DNA of 9,131 nucleotides from Planctomycetota bacterium (GTDB lineage Bacteria > Planctomycetota > UBA1135 > UBA2386): positions 1-9,131 of the forward strand of contig JAGQRA010001007.1 of NCBI GenBank assembly GCA_020425885.1, written 5' to 3'. A program made the position numbers and the translations under genes. Positions 1-7,186 of this stretch are shown in pieces; position 1 is the stretch's first letter, and the number at the start of each line of letters is the position of its first letter. A model generated the notes under the pieces. The model was not told the origin of the DNA. It saw only the letters and a list, made by a program, of their open reading frames with translations, and did not search any database.

Positions 1-163
1 CCTGCACGAGGTCCTCGGGCTCGGCGCCCCGTGCGAGATGGCAGGCGATCAGCAGCAGCTCGGGTGCCAGCGCGTCGAACACCGCAGCCAGCGCTGCCAT
101 GTCGCCGTCGCGGCGAAACAACGCGAAGAGCCGTTCCGGGCTTTGCTGTTCGTTCGGGTCCAT
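1..163 (-). CDS. ECF-like RNA polymerase sigma factor, N-terminal part (runs off left edge)
   Basis: Reading the minus strand from an ATG at 163 gives 54 codons open to the window edge. The protein starts MDPNEQQSPERLFALFRR, continues with an amphipathic helical stretch (DMAALAAVFDALAPELLLIA), and reaches AEPEDLVQ. This layout matches sigma-70 region 2: a helix of the LFxxFRRDGDxxALxxVFD type, then the conserved (A)EDLVQ core-binding motif. The protein should bind core RNA polymerase and direct it to a specific promoter set. The -10-recognition part of region 2 and all of region 4 lie outside the window, so the full architecture and any fused C-terminal domain cannot be judged. GGAGG lies 4 bases before the ATG, which is close, but no better in-frame start is visible. 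The gene is 107 bp downstream of the beta-helix gene on the same strand. The family call is good; the regulon is unknown. Confidence 0.75.
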   Translation of the reverse strand, partial: MDPNEQQSPERLFALFRRDGDMAALAAVFDALAPELLLIACHLARGAEPEDLVQ

Positions 164-270
164 TGACCTCCATTCAACCCGAGCACGACGATCGGACTCA
201 GGATTCCCGGGACCCTGCCCTCGCACCCGAGCCTCCGCGGTTCGGTGCCGGCCAATGCACCGATCGACTG

Positions 271-1467
271 CTACCGGATGACGCCGCCGACGGTCGGTGC
301 GACCTGCAGCGGCAGGCCCGAGCCCGAGGCGGAGTGGACCCAGATCTGGCGATGGAGCAGGTTCGGATCGTTGGGGATGGCAAAGCCTGTGGCTGCGGTT
401 CCCAGCGCGTTGGCGAACAGCAGGCCGAGGCCGATGCCGCCGCCGGCGGGCGATAACCACGGTTGGGTGAGCGCGGGCAGCTGGCTCGAGGCCAACTCGA
501 ACGACGCCATCAACGCGACGAAGCCGTTGGGCTGGACGTGGAAGACGAGATCGAAGCTCATCGCCAGCGCCGGCGGCCGCACGCGCTCGACGCCAGGGAG
601 GAAGCCCGAGGGGAGCTGAGTACATCCGGAGGTCACGGGGCCTAGCGTGCAGCGGTCCAGGTGGCCGACGGTGCCCGCTCGCACCGACATCGGGCACATC
701 GTGTTGCCGCCCATGAGAGTGCTGTCGCTGAGCCATACGGCGCTCGTCGCGTCGGCCGTCAACGCCGGTGCGCCGAGACTGCCGACGAGGACGCCGCCGC
801 CGTGCAGGCTGAGACCGCTGCCGTTGAGCGACGAGGCAAACAGCGCGATCCCACTGCCGGGAGAGCCGAGCGTGGTCGAGCCGCCGACGAACTCCGAGCT
901 TGCCGCGGTCACCTGGCAGCCCAGGGCCACCAGCGCCGAGGAGGCTGTCATCGCCGAGAGCGAGCGCAACGTCGTGTCCTGGAAGTGCAGGGCCGTGCCG
1001 GTGGCGGTGACCGGCGAGCGTCCGGTCGCCTCGACGACACAGTCGTCGAACTGCACCGCACCGCCGGTGATCTCGAGCCGGTGGTTGACCGTGGTCGTGT
1101 AGACCAGCGTGGAGCTGCCGGCGAATCGCAGCCCGATCAGCTGCATGCTCTGCCCCGGCGGCAGCGTGATGGTGGTCGCGCCGGCGGTGAGGATGCAGGG
1201 CGGCGACGTCGCGCATCCCGGCGGCAGGAAGGCCCGGTCGAAGTCGACATCGACGGTGCCCGGCGTGACCGCCCGGATCGTGACGCCGACCGCAGCATCG
1301 AAGTGCGCGTAGGTGCCGGGTTGCACGAGCACGATGTCACCTGGAGCGGCGATCGCGAGGGCGTCACGGATCTGCGGCAATGAGCCGGGGCCGACCGTGT
1401 GTACGGTCTGTGACGGCAGTTCGACGGTGGCGACGGAGAGCAGACAGACTAGGAAAGGCCGGTGCAT
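271..1467 (-). CDS. Secreted right-handed beta-helix protein with planctomycete-type C-terminal module
   Basis: This is a 398-residue exported protein. The N-terminus MHRPFLVCLLSVATVELPSQ looks like a signal peptide. Residues 27-56 (GPGSLPQIRDALAIAAPGD, then IVLVQPGTY) match the first rung of right-handed beta-helix, pectin-lyase-like proteins, in which a list of positions is introduced by 'AIAAPGDIVLVQPGTY'. Residues about 60-280 are Thr/Ser/Gly-rich short strands typical of helix rungs and carry scattered Cys that could pair outside the cell. Residues about 305-398 form a distinct C-terminal module with FAIPNDPNLLHRQIWVHSA, resembling the ends of many planctomycete secreted proteins. No catalytic residues can be assigned, so it may be structural or carbohydrate-binding rather than a lyase. 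I chose the ATG at 1467 because GAGGA precedes it by 7 bases and the signal peptide begins there; a longer frame to 1572 adds 35 Arg-rich residues overlapping the dinB 3' end and is unlikely. Confidence 0.8.
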   Translation of the reverse strand: MHRPFLVCLLSVATVELPSQTVHTVGPGSLPQIRDALAIAAPGDIVLVQPGTYAHFDAAVGVTIRAVTPGTVDVDFDRAFLPPGCATSPPCILTAGATTITLPPGQSMQLIGLRFAGSSTLVYTTTVNHRLEITGGAVQFDDCVVEATGRSPVTATGTALHFQDTTLRSLSAMTASSALVALGCQVTAASSEFVGGSTTLGSPGSGIALFASSLNGSGLSLHGGGVLVGSLGAPALTADATSAVWLSDSTLMGGNTMCPMSVRAGTVGHLDRCTLGPVTSGCTQLPSGFLPGVERVRPPALAMSFDLVFHVQPNGFVALMASFELASSQLPALTQPWLSPAGGGIGLGLLFANALGTAATGFAIPNDPNLLHRQIWVHSASGSGLPLQVAPTVGGVIR

Positions 1468-1550
1468 GAGTGGATCCTCAGGGCAACCAGGATAGCAGCT
1501 GGCCCGCGGGCGGCAGGAGGCCCCGAGCCGAGGCCGCTGCCGCGAACGAG

Positions 1551-2744
<1,194 letters not shown>

Positions 2745-2780
2745 GCGGCCATTGGACCGGCGAACGGCTCCCGGCACAAA

Positions 2781-2837
2781 CCGCAGCGGCGTCGGATGGT
2801 CCCGGTTCTTCGACGACGCGGTACCGCGTCGCGGCGT
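2781..2837. repeat. Imperfect 57-bp direct repeat, copy A, with perfect 18-bp palindrome
   Basis: Aligned without gaps to 2930-2986, this copy matches at about 44 of 57 positions by hand count. Both start with ccgcagcggc and end with gcggcgt. Copy A contains the perfect palindrome cgacgcggtaccgcgtcg at 2814-2831. Flanking arms cggttct (2803-2809) and agaaccg (2844-2850) can pair around it, giving a nested fold over 2803-2850. It lies between the Clp-repeat gene and dinB, just upstream of the dinB start. It may be a REP-like element, a decayed duplication, or structure in the dinB leader. Confidence 0.6.
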
Positions 2838-2856
2838 TTGGCCAGAACCGAAGCGG

Positions 2857-2871
2857 CGCGCGCAGCGCGCG
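2857..2871. repeat. GC hairpin in the dinB upstream spacer
   Basis: The sequence cgcgcg-cag-cgcgcg forms a 6-bp stem with a 3-base loop; the symmetry extends to 7 bp around a central a. It sits between the two copies of the 57-bp repeat. No T-run follows on either strand, so a standard intrinsic terminator is not supported. Confidence 0.4.
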
Positions 2872-2889
2872 GCGAGGTCCTGAGCACGG

Positions 2890-2908
2890 TTGCCCGCTGC
2901 GCGGGCAA
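2890..2908. terminator. 8-bp perfect hairpin downstream of the Clp-repeat gene; possible terminator
   Basis: The arms ttgcccgc (2890-2897) and gcgggcaa (2901-2908) are exact reverse complements around a tgc loop. It lies 87 bp past the Clp-repeat stop on the minus strand and 146 bp before the dinB start. It could end the upstream transcript, but there is no U-tract, as is common in high-GC genomes where terminators are hard to read. Alternatively it is part of the repeat cluster around it. Confidence 0.35.
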
Positions 2909-2929
2909 GCGATGTCTCCCAAAGAAGCG

Positions 2930-2986
2930 CCGCAGCGGCACCAGATGCCTCGGCCTCTTCGTCGACGCTGTGCCGCGTTGCGGCGT
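2930..2986. repeat. Imperfect 57-bp direct repeat, copy B
   Basis: This is the partner of 2781-2837, offset by 149 bp. The position matching the 18-bp palindrome reads cgacgctgtgccgcgttg, which keeps only part of the symmetry. An agaacc follows both copies (2844-2849 and 2997-3002) at slightly different distances, so the similarity may reach the 3' end of the Clp-repeat gene. It begins 8 bp beyond that gene's stop codon. Confidence 0.55.
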
Positions 2987-2994
2987 CCGGGGGC

Positions 2995-3447
2995 TCAGAA
3001 CCAGTCGGGGATGTTCTCCGGGTCGAGGCCCATCGCCTGCAGGATCAGCGCCTGCACGTACTCGGGGTCGATCGAGAACTCCTTGAGGGTCTCGTAGCAC
3101 GACCCGGACTTGACCGACATCAACGCCAGGGCGAGGTGCTCGGGCTGCACCTGCTTGCTGCCGAGCTCCTTGGCCGCGTCGCGCGCCCGTTCGAAGGCGG
3201 TGTGGACATGGCGGTTGTAGGGGCCGTTCATCACCTCGGGCTCGCGCGGCAGGGTCTGCACGTAGCCCGAGAACATGTCCGGGTCGACGTTGAGATCCTG
3301 GAAGATGAAGTGCAGACAGGTGCTGCGATCGGCCGTGAGCCCGTAGATGACGTGGCCGGTGGCAACCGACTCGTCCTTGAGCTGCTCGGCCAGTTCCTCG
3401 GCACGCTTGACGGCCAGGACGGTCTTCTCGGCGAAGTCCTCGAACAT
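2995..3447 (-). CDS. Stand-alone Clp N-terminal repeat protein (ClpC/ClpA N-domain, no ATPase)
   Basis: This is a 150-residue cytoplasmic protein. It consists of two Clp N-domain repeats, about residues 2-66 (FEDFAEKTVLAVKRAEELAEQ, then ATGHVIYGL) and 77-141 (YNRHVHTAFERARDAAKELG, then VQPEHLALALM). ATGHVIYGL and QPEHLALAL correspond to the 'xGTEHILLGL' and 'PEHLLLAL' signatures of ClpC and ClpB N-domains. In Clp ATPases this domain binds substrates and adaptors. Here the protein ends at ENIPDWF with no Walker motifs and no AAA+ module, so it cannot unfold proteins itself. It could be an adaptor, a substrate decoy or a regulator of a Clp machine encoded elsewhere; that is inference. The ATG at 3447 starts exactly at the domain edge but has no clear Shine-Dalgarno; an in-frame TTG at 3543 would add a basic, unrelated stretch. 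The thioesterase gene is 115 bp upstream. Confidence 0.85.
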   Translation of the reverse strand: MFEDFAEKTVLAVKRAEELAEQLKDESVATGHVIYGLTADRSTCLHFIFQDLNVDPDMFSGYVQTLPREPEVMNGPYNRHVHTAFERARDAAKELGSKQVQPEHLALALMSVKSGSCYETLKEFSIDPEYVQALILQAMGLDPENIPDWF

Positions 3448-3562
3448 AGGGGCGAAGGACTCTAGCGACGACCTGCGGCGGAAACCACTGAGCCGACCGA
3501 TTGCGCGCCAAATGTCGCGGATCCGGCCAGGCCCGTGGCCCAATGTGCGCCGGAGAATGCCG

Positions 3563-4051
3563 CTACGGGCGGGTCGCCAACCGCTGCGCCCGCCGGGCCT
3601 GCGCCGCCGCGTAGCGCCGCTTCTCGTCGTCGGTCTCGGGCAGCACGGGTGGCACCGGGGCAGGTTGGTGGGTGACCGGATCGAGCGAAACGAAGGTCAG
3701 GTAGGCCGACACGACGTGCTGCCGATCGCCGGTCGACCGCTCCTCGCGCAACACCTTGACGCCGCACTCCATCGAGGTCCGCCCGGCGAAGTTGACTGAC
3801 GCGAGCAGCACCACGGTGCCGCCGGTCGGCACCGGATTGTGGAAGTCGATGCGGTCGACGCTCGCGGTCACGACCGAGGTGCGGGCATGGCGGCCGGCGG
3901 CGACGGCGGCGGCGATGTCGAGCCAGTGCATGATGCGCCCGCCCATCACGTTGCCCAGCGAGTTGGCGTCGTTGGGGAAGACGATCTCGGTCATCTCGAC
4001 CCTGCTCTTGCTGACAGGGCGAGGGGTGAGGGGCTTGTCGGAGTCTGTCAT
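3563..4051 (-). CDS. Acyl-CoA thioesterase, hotdog fold (YciA/BACH type)
   Basis: This 162-residue cytoplasmic enzyme should hydrolyse acyl-CoA to free acid and CoA. The hotdog signature is clear: FPNDANSLGNVMGGRIMHWLDIAAAVAA at about residues 25-52, where the central helix carries the conserved Asn/Asp (N30, D45) and the GG turn. Next come a VDRIDFHNPVPTGGTVVLLASV strand region (65-86) and FAGRTSMECGVKV (88-100). These fit the acyl-coenzyme A thioester hydrolase branch including YciA and the mammalian cytosolic acyl-CoA hydrolase. The length fits a single-hotdog enzyme that works as an oligomer. Chain-length preference cannot be read. Residues after about 130 are a Pro-rich then Arg/Ala-rich tail. 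The ATG at 4051 is preceded by AGGGGGG at Shine-Dalgarno distance. It stands alone, with 95 bp and 115 bp gaps on either side. Confidence 0.93.
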   Translation of the reverse strand: MTDSDKPLTPRPVSKSRVEMTEIVFPNDANSLGNVMGGRIMHWLDIAAAVAAGRHARTSVVTASVDRIDFHNPVPTGGTVVLLASVNFAGRTSMECGVKVLREERSTGDRQHVVSAYLTFVSLDPVTHQPAPVPPVLPETDDEKRRYAAAQARRAQRLATRP

Positions 4052-4069
4052 CTACCCCCCTGGTACGGC

Positions 4070-4081
4070 TGCCGGCCGGCA
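4070..4081. repeat. 12-bp perfect palindrome upstream of the thioesterase gene
   Basis: tgccggccggca is an exact palindrome 19-30 bases before the thioesterase ATG, read on the minus strand. It could be an operator or a small leader hairpin. In GC-rich DNA such palindromes also arise by chance, and no matching copy was noticed elsewhere in the window. Confidence 0.25.
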
Positions 4082-4146
4082 ACGCAAGCGCTCAGGTGCT
4101 TCTGCGAGCAACCTACGCGCCCGGATCGCCGGCGGCGGCCGAGGAC

Positions 4147-5571
4147 TCACTGCACGACGACGTGCCTGGCGTTCGAGACCACGAGGCCGAGACCATTGGT
4201 CGGCAAGAGCTGCAGCTCGGCCCATTGCCGGTAGAAGTTGAGGCCGACCGCCCAGCTCGGCAGCGGCATCGAGACGAAGGCCTGACCACCGCCGGACCCG
4301 GTCCCGCTGGTGACGACGAACGTGCTGATCAGATTGCCGGTGCGGATGAAGCAGTTCGGCGCGCCATAGGTACCGAGGTCGGCCGGCAGCGGGATGCTGC
4401 CGATCACCGCGTTCTGGAAGTCGATCAGCAGTACGGCCAGGTCGCCGGGGTTGGCGCTGAACAGTCCGAGCCGGAATGCCGTGTTGCCGGCGAGCGGCGC
4501 CCCGAAGGAGGAGTCGGTCGGCTTCCAGCCGTCATTGCCGGCGCAGCCGCCGCCATAGCTGGTGTCGACGCCGCCCACTTCCGGGAAGTACTGGATGCCG
4601 GTGATGCTGTTCGAGGTCAGGGTCGGGTGCGTGCCGACGCCGAGGATCTTGTTCTCGGCCTGTTGGTCACCGACCCAACGCTCGATCGCGGCATAGCGGG
4701 TTCCGACCACCCAGTCCTGCGCGACCGGATCGAACGAGAACGAGTTCACCGTGCCGCTGGCCAGCGCGTTGCCGCCGGCGTTGAGCAACCCGGTCCAGGT
4801 CGAACTCACGACCGTCCCCAGGGCCGGGTCGATGCGCAGCAGATCGCCGTAGACGCCCTGCAGGACCAGGATCCCGGGGGCCATCGGGTCCTCGACCATG
4901 TTGACGATGCCGGTGTTCCACGGGTTGCCGACCGGCGCGAAGCCACCGGGCGGCAGGTTGAGCACGATCCGACCCGTCAGCGTCACGGTGTCGAACTCGA
5001 TCAGCTCGCCCGGCGACGTCGCCGTGTTCGCCGGGCTCGAGTTGAAGGTCGCGACGAAGACCTTGGTGCCGATGACGGCGCAGGCATTGGCGAGGCCGGT
5101 CGCGCTCAAGGTGGCGATGTCGAGTTCGAGCGTCACCGGGCCACCGGCGGTCGGAACGCTCTGCAGCGAACCGAGCACGCCGGCGGTCTGGGTGCAGAAG
5201 TAGAGCTTGTTGCCGAGCACCGCCAGCTGCGCGACGTTGCCGCCGGCCGTGGGCGTCGTGTTGAGCAACGTCTCGCTCACGACACCGGAGGCGACGGAGA
5301 TGGCGTAGATGTCGCCGGTCGGCGCCGCGTTGGTGCCGACGTAGCCGGTCACCGGATTGGTCATCAGCACGCAGTTCGGGATCGCGGCCGCCAGCGCCGC
5401 ACTGATCGTCAGCTGCGATGCCGTTCCAGCCTGGTGATCGATGTCGTACATCTCACCGGGCTGACCCGACGGGGCGACGGTGGCGATGGAGTGACCCGGC
5501 AGGATCTGGCTGAAACACGGCGTCGCCAACAGGGCGGCGGCGACGGCGACACGGATCGAATGGCTCGGCAT
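4147..5571 (-). CDS. Secreted beta-propeller-like protein with planctomycete-type C-terminal module
   Basis: This is a 474-residue exported protein of unknown function. The N-terminus MPSHSIRVAVAAALLATPCF, ending FSQ, is a signal peptide with probable cleavage near residue 21-22. Residues about 25-335 hold repeated short strand units such as GEMYDIDHQAGTAS, GDIYAISVASGVV, GELIEFDTVTLTG and GDLLRIDPALGTVVSS. Each has a (G-x-hydrophobic)-x-(I/F)-D pattern typical of beta-propeller blades that report a value per unit. Residues about 338-474 are a separate module opening with YGGGCAGNDGW and ending with FYRQWAELQLLPTNGLGLVVSNA. I associate this with C-terminal regions of many planctomycete secreted proteins; C343 and C407 could form a disulfide. 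No catalytic residues are recognised. I chose the ATG at 5571 because the signal peptide starts there; a GTG at 5607 would put 12 polar residues in front. The gene is divergent from the lipoprotein gene at 5811. Confidence 0.75.
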   Translation of the reverse strand: MPSHSIRVAVAAALLATPCFSQILPGHSIATVAPSGQPGEMYDIDHQAGTASQLTISAALAAAIPNCVLMTNPVTGYVGTNAAPTGDIYAISVASGVVSETLLNTTPTAGGNVAQLAVLGNKLYFCTQTAGVLGSLQSVPTAGGPVTLELDIATLSATGLANACAVIGTKVFVATFNSSPANTATSPGELIEFDTVTLTGRIVLNLPPGGFAPVGNPWNTGIVNMVEDPMAPGILVLQGVYGDLLRIDPALGTVVSSTWTGLLNAGGNALASGTVNSFSFDPVAQDWVVGTRYAAIERWVGDQQAENKILGVGTHPTLTSNSITGIQYFPEVGGVDTSYGGGCAGNDGWKPTDSSFGAPLAGNTAFRLGLFSANPGDLAVLLIDFQNAVIGSIPLPADLGTYGAPNCFIRTGNLISTFVVTSGTGSGGGQAFVSMPLPSWAVGLNFYRQWAELQLLPTNGLGLVVSNARHVVVQ

Positions 5572-5810
5572 GGTCTGATTGTGTGAGTGAGAGGGAAGGT
5601 GGATCACGGCTGCGCCGGAACACCCGGCCGCAACCGCATGCTGACCTGCGCGCGGCAGGCCGGGCCATTGTCCCTTCGCGATGGTCGGCTGGCGACCGTC
5701 TCCTCCACGCCGGGCGTGGCGTTCCTGTAACGGCCGCCAGCCGTGGATCAGGAACCTGCCAGCCAGGCCGGGCGAACCGCCTTGGCGTTGTTAACTTCTG
5801 TCGTCACCCG
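5572..5810. promoter_or_regulatory. Divergent intergenic region between the propeller and lipoprotein genes
   Basis: This 239-bp spacer must hold start signals for both flanking genes, because they point away from each other. No confident -35/-10 pair is readable on either strand. It contains a small hairpin (ccacgc-cgg-gcgtgg, 5705-5719), a larger hairpin (5721-5755) and an AT-richer pocket around gttaac (near 5789-5794), close to the lipoprotein start. The decamer caggccgggc occurs twice (5656-5665 and 5764-5773), possibly by chance. Confidence 0.45.
5721..5755. repeat. Two-part hairpin in the divergent spacer
   Basis: The outer arms gttcctg (5721-5727) and caggaac (5749-5755) are exact reverse complements. 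Inside them, acggc (5730-5734) pairs with gccgt (5740-5744) around a cgcca loop. Unpaired ta and ggat separate the two stems. That gives 12 paired bases in a 35-base element, 56 bases before the lipoprotein ATG. It could be a leader structure, a protein-binding site or chance. Confidence 0.4.
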
Positions 5811-6473
5811 ATGAAAACGATCCACCGCACCCTGTGCCTGCTCTCGTTCCTGCCCCTCGCCGCCTGCGCCGCCACGGGACCCGAGCCGCCGGTCCATACC
5901 ATCTCGTTCGAGGCCGACGCGATCGGCGCCGTACCGCAGGGCTTCGGCATCGCCGAGACGAACGGCATCGGGCACACGGCATCATGGCGGGTCGAGAACG
6001 GCGTCGATCCGGACGATCCCGGTCACGTGGTCGGCGTCGACACGGCCAACAGCGGCAGCACCTACAACCTCCTGCTCAGCGCCGCCGACTTCCCGGCCGA
6101 CTGCGCGCTGTCGGTGTACCTGTTGCCGTGCTCCGGCGACGAGGACCAGGGCGGCGGCCTGTTGTGGCGGGCGCGCGACGCCGACAACTACTACGTCGCG
6201 CGCTGGAACCCGCTCGAGGACAACGTGCGGCTCTACACCGTGATCGGTGGCGAACGGACGATGCTGGCCAGCGCCGACGTCGAGGCTGCGCCGCGGGTCT
6301 GGCACCGTCTCGCGGTGACGATGCGCGGCGATGCGATCACGGTGGCCTTCGATGGCAAGACCTTGATTCAACACCGCGACACGACGTTCTCGGCGGCCGG
6401 CCGCGTCGGCCTCTGGACCAAGGCCGATGCCGCGACACGATTCGATCGCATCGAGTGGTCCGAGCTGCCCTGA
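5811..6473 (+). CDS. Lipoprotein with concanavalin-like / DUF1080-type domain
   Basis: This is a 220-residue lipoprotein. The N-terminus MKTIHRTLCLLSFLPLAAC contains a lipobox (PLAAC) with the lipidated Cys at residue 19, so the mature protein should be membrane-anchored in the periplasm or on the surface. The rest is one beta-sandwich domain of the concanavalin A-like lectin/glucanase type, seen in many planctomycete and acidobacterial proteins annotated as 3-keto-disaccharide hydrolase or DUF1080. Visible landmarks are DQGGGLLWRARDADNYYVAR (112-131), PRVWHRLAVTMRGDAITVAFDGK (161-183) and GRVGLWTKADAATRFDRIEW (197-216). A sugar-binding or sugar-processing role is plausible, but no catalytic residues can be assigned. 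The ATG at 5811 starts a proper lipoprotein signal; the frame stays open back to 5583, but that stretch does not look like protein. No Shine-Dalgarno is visible. Confidence 0.8.
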   Translation: MKTIHRTLCLLSFLPLAACAATGPEPPVHTISFEADAIGAVPQGFGIAETNGIGHTASWRVENGVDPDDPGHVVGVDTANSGSTYNLLLSAADFPADCALSVYLLPCSGDEDQGGGLLWRARDADNYYVARWNPLEDNVRLYTVIGGERTMLASADVEAAPRVWHRLAVTMRGDAITVAFDGKTLIQHRDTTFSAAGRVGLWTKADAATRFDRIEWSELP

Positions 6474-6491
6474 TAGCGATGGGCGCGCGGC

Positions 6492-6509
6492 GATTCCCGT
6501 ATCGGGATC
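6492..6509 (+). terminator. Bulged hairpin just after the lipoprotein gene; possible terminator
   Basis: gat-cccg pairs with cggg-atc around a tat loop, with one bulged t at 6495. That is 7 paired bases, 19 bases after the lipoprotein stop. No T-run follows. It could contribute to transcript termination together with the larger hairpin at 6513-6544. Confidence 0.3.
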
Positions 6510-6512
6510 GGC

Positions 6513-6544
6513 CCGCAGGTCAGGCCGGTCGATAGGACCTGCGG
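6513..6544 (+). terminator. 9-bp perfect inverted repeat between the lipoprotein and small membrane protein genes
   Basis: The arms ccgcaggtc (6513-6521) and gacctgcgg (6536-6544) are exact reverse complements around a 14-base loop. It begins 40 bases after the lipoprotein stop and ends 16 bases before the next ATG. It may be a terminator without a U-tract, a leader structure that limits access to the 6561 start, or a binding site. The position fits either termination or translational control. Confidence 0.4.
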
Positions 6545-6560
6545 CGCACCTGCAACCGTC

Positions 6561-6776
6561 ATGGACCTCACCCCGGCATCGCTGTTCACGGGACTGATCA
6601 CGAGCTCGATCGGCTGCGGCCTGTTCCTGTACGGCAAGAAGCAGGCGCGCGCGCCTCAGCTCGTCGCCGGGATCGTGTTGATGGCGCTGCCGTTCTTCGT
6701 GCCCGACGCGCTGCTGCAGGCCGGCCTCGCCGTCGTCATCCTGCTCGCGACGCGGTGGGCCTGCCGCACGATCTGA
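6561..6776 (+). CDS. Small integral membrane protein, 71 residues
   Basis: This short protein is almost entirely hydrophobic. One membrane segment covers about residues 7-24 (SLFTGLITSSIGCGLFLYG). A basic KKQAR loop follows at 26-30. Residues 33-66 are a second hydrophobic stretch, split at VPDA, that could be one long or two short helices. The pattern 'SLFTGL...SIGxGLFLYGKKQ...LVAGIxLMxLPFFV' resembles a small conserved bacterial membrane family of about 70 residues, often labelled 'amino acid transport protein' without experimental support that I know of. Two or three helices alone would not make a standard transporter, so I do not adopt that function. The ATG at 6561 has no clear Shine-Dalgarno and follows a 9-bp inverted repeat. 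Its stop lies 26 bp from the convergent ferredoxin stop. Confidence 0.7.
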   Translation: MDLTPASLFTGLITSSIGCGLFLYGKKQARAPQLVAGIVLMALPFFVPDALLQAGLAVVILLATRWACRTI

Positions 6777-6802
6777 CGATCCGGGGCGAGCGCGGCACGC
6801 GG

Positions 6803-7186
6803 CTACGATTCCCGTTCGCGGGGCAATGGTCGCTCGAGGATGCGATGCTCGGCCACGACCTCGCCGCCGATCAGGTGCCGCTGCACGATCTCCTCGAGCA
6901 CCTCGGGCGTGCAGCCGCCGTACCACACGCCCTCGGGATAGACGACCGCGATCGGACCGCCATGGCAGATGCGCAGACAGTTCGCCTTGGTGCGCAGCAC
7001 GCCGCCCGCCTCGGACAAGCCGAGTTCCTTCAGTCGCGACTTGAGGAAGGCCCACGCCGCGAGCCCCGCTTCCTTGTCGCAACACTCGGGTTTGCTCTGG
7101 TCGCAGCACAACAGGACATGCCGACGCGCCGCGTCGATGCCGAGCTTGCCGGCGATCGCCCGTTGCCGCTCGCGGCTGTCGCTCAT
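6803..7186 (-). CDS. Thioredoxin-like [2Fe-2S] ferredoxin
   Basis: This is a 127-residue cytoplasmic electron carrier or iron-sulfur protein of the thioredoxin-fold ferredoxin type (COG3411-like). [16 protein letters not shown] at residues 21-36 provides the first Cys cluster (C27, C28, C35, C36). [20 protein letters not shown] at 67-86 provides C70 and C74 in the diagnostic CLxxC-xGP context. [22 protein letters not shown] (88-109) is the family's conserved end. One or two residues of the first cluster plus C70 and C74 should bind the cluster; which of the doubled Cys serve is not decidable by eye. Related proteins include the cyanobacterial/Aquifex-type 2Fe-2S ferredoxins and the NuoE C-terminal domain. 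Its ATG overlaps by 4 bp (ATGA) the stop of the lipoprotein gene upstream, so translation is probably coupled. The partner reductase is unknown. Confidence 0.92.
   Translation of the reverse strand: MSDSRERQRAIAGKLGIDAARRHVLLCCDQSKPECCDKEAGLAAWAFLKSRLKELGLSEAGGVLRTKANCLRICHGGPIAVVYPEGVWYGGCTPEVLEEIVQRHLIGGEVVAEHRILERPLPRERES

Noticed and set aside
1502..1511. 10-bp palindrome gcccgcgggc after the dinB stop as a terminator
   Set aside because: It is too short, has no loop and no T-run, and is expected by chance at this GC content.
4096..5586. 496-codon open frame on the plus strand opposite the propeller-like gene
   Set aside because: The composition is Arg/Gly/Asp/Gln shadow-like with no signal or motif. 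The minus strand has a signal peptide, repeated blade-like units and a recognisable C-terminal module.
5656..5773. Repeated decamer caggccgggc as paired operator sites
   Set aside because: Two copies of a GC-only-type decamer 108 bp apart are plausible by chance and neither shows symmetry.
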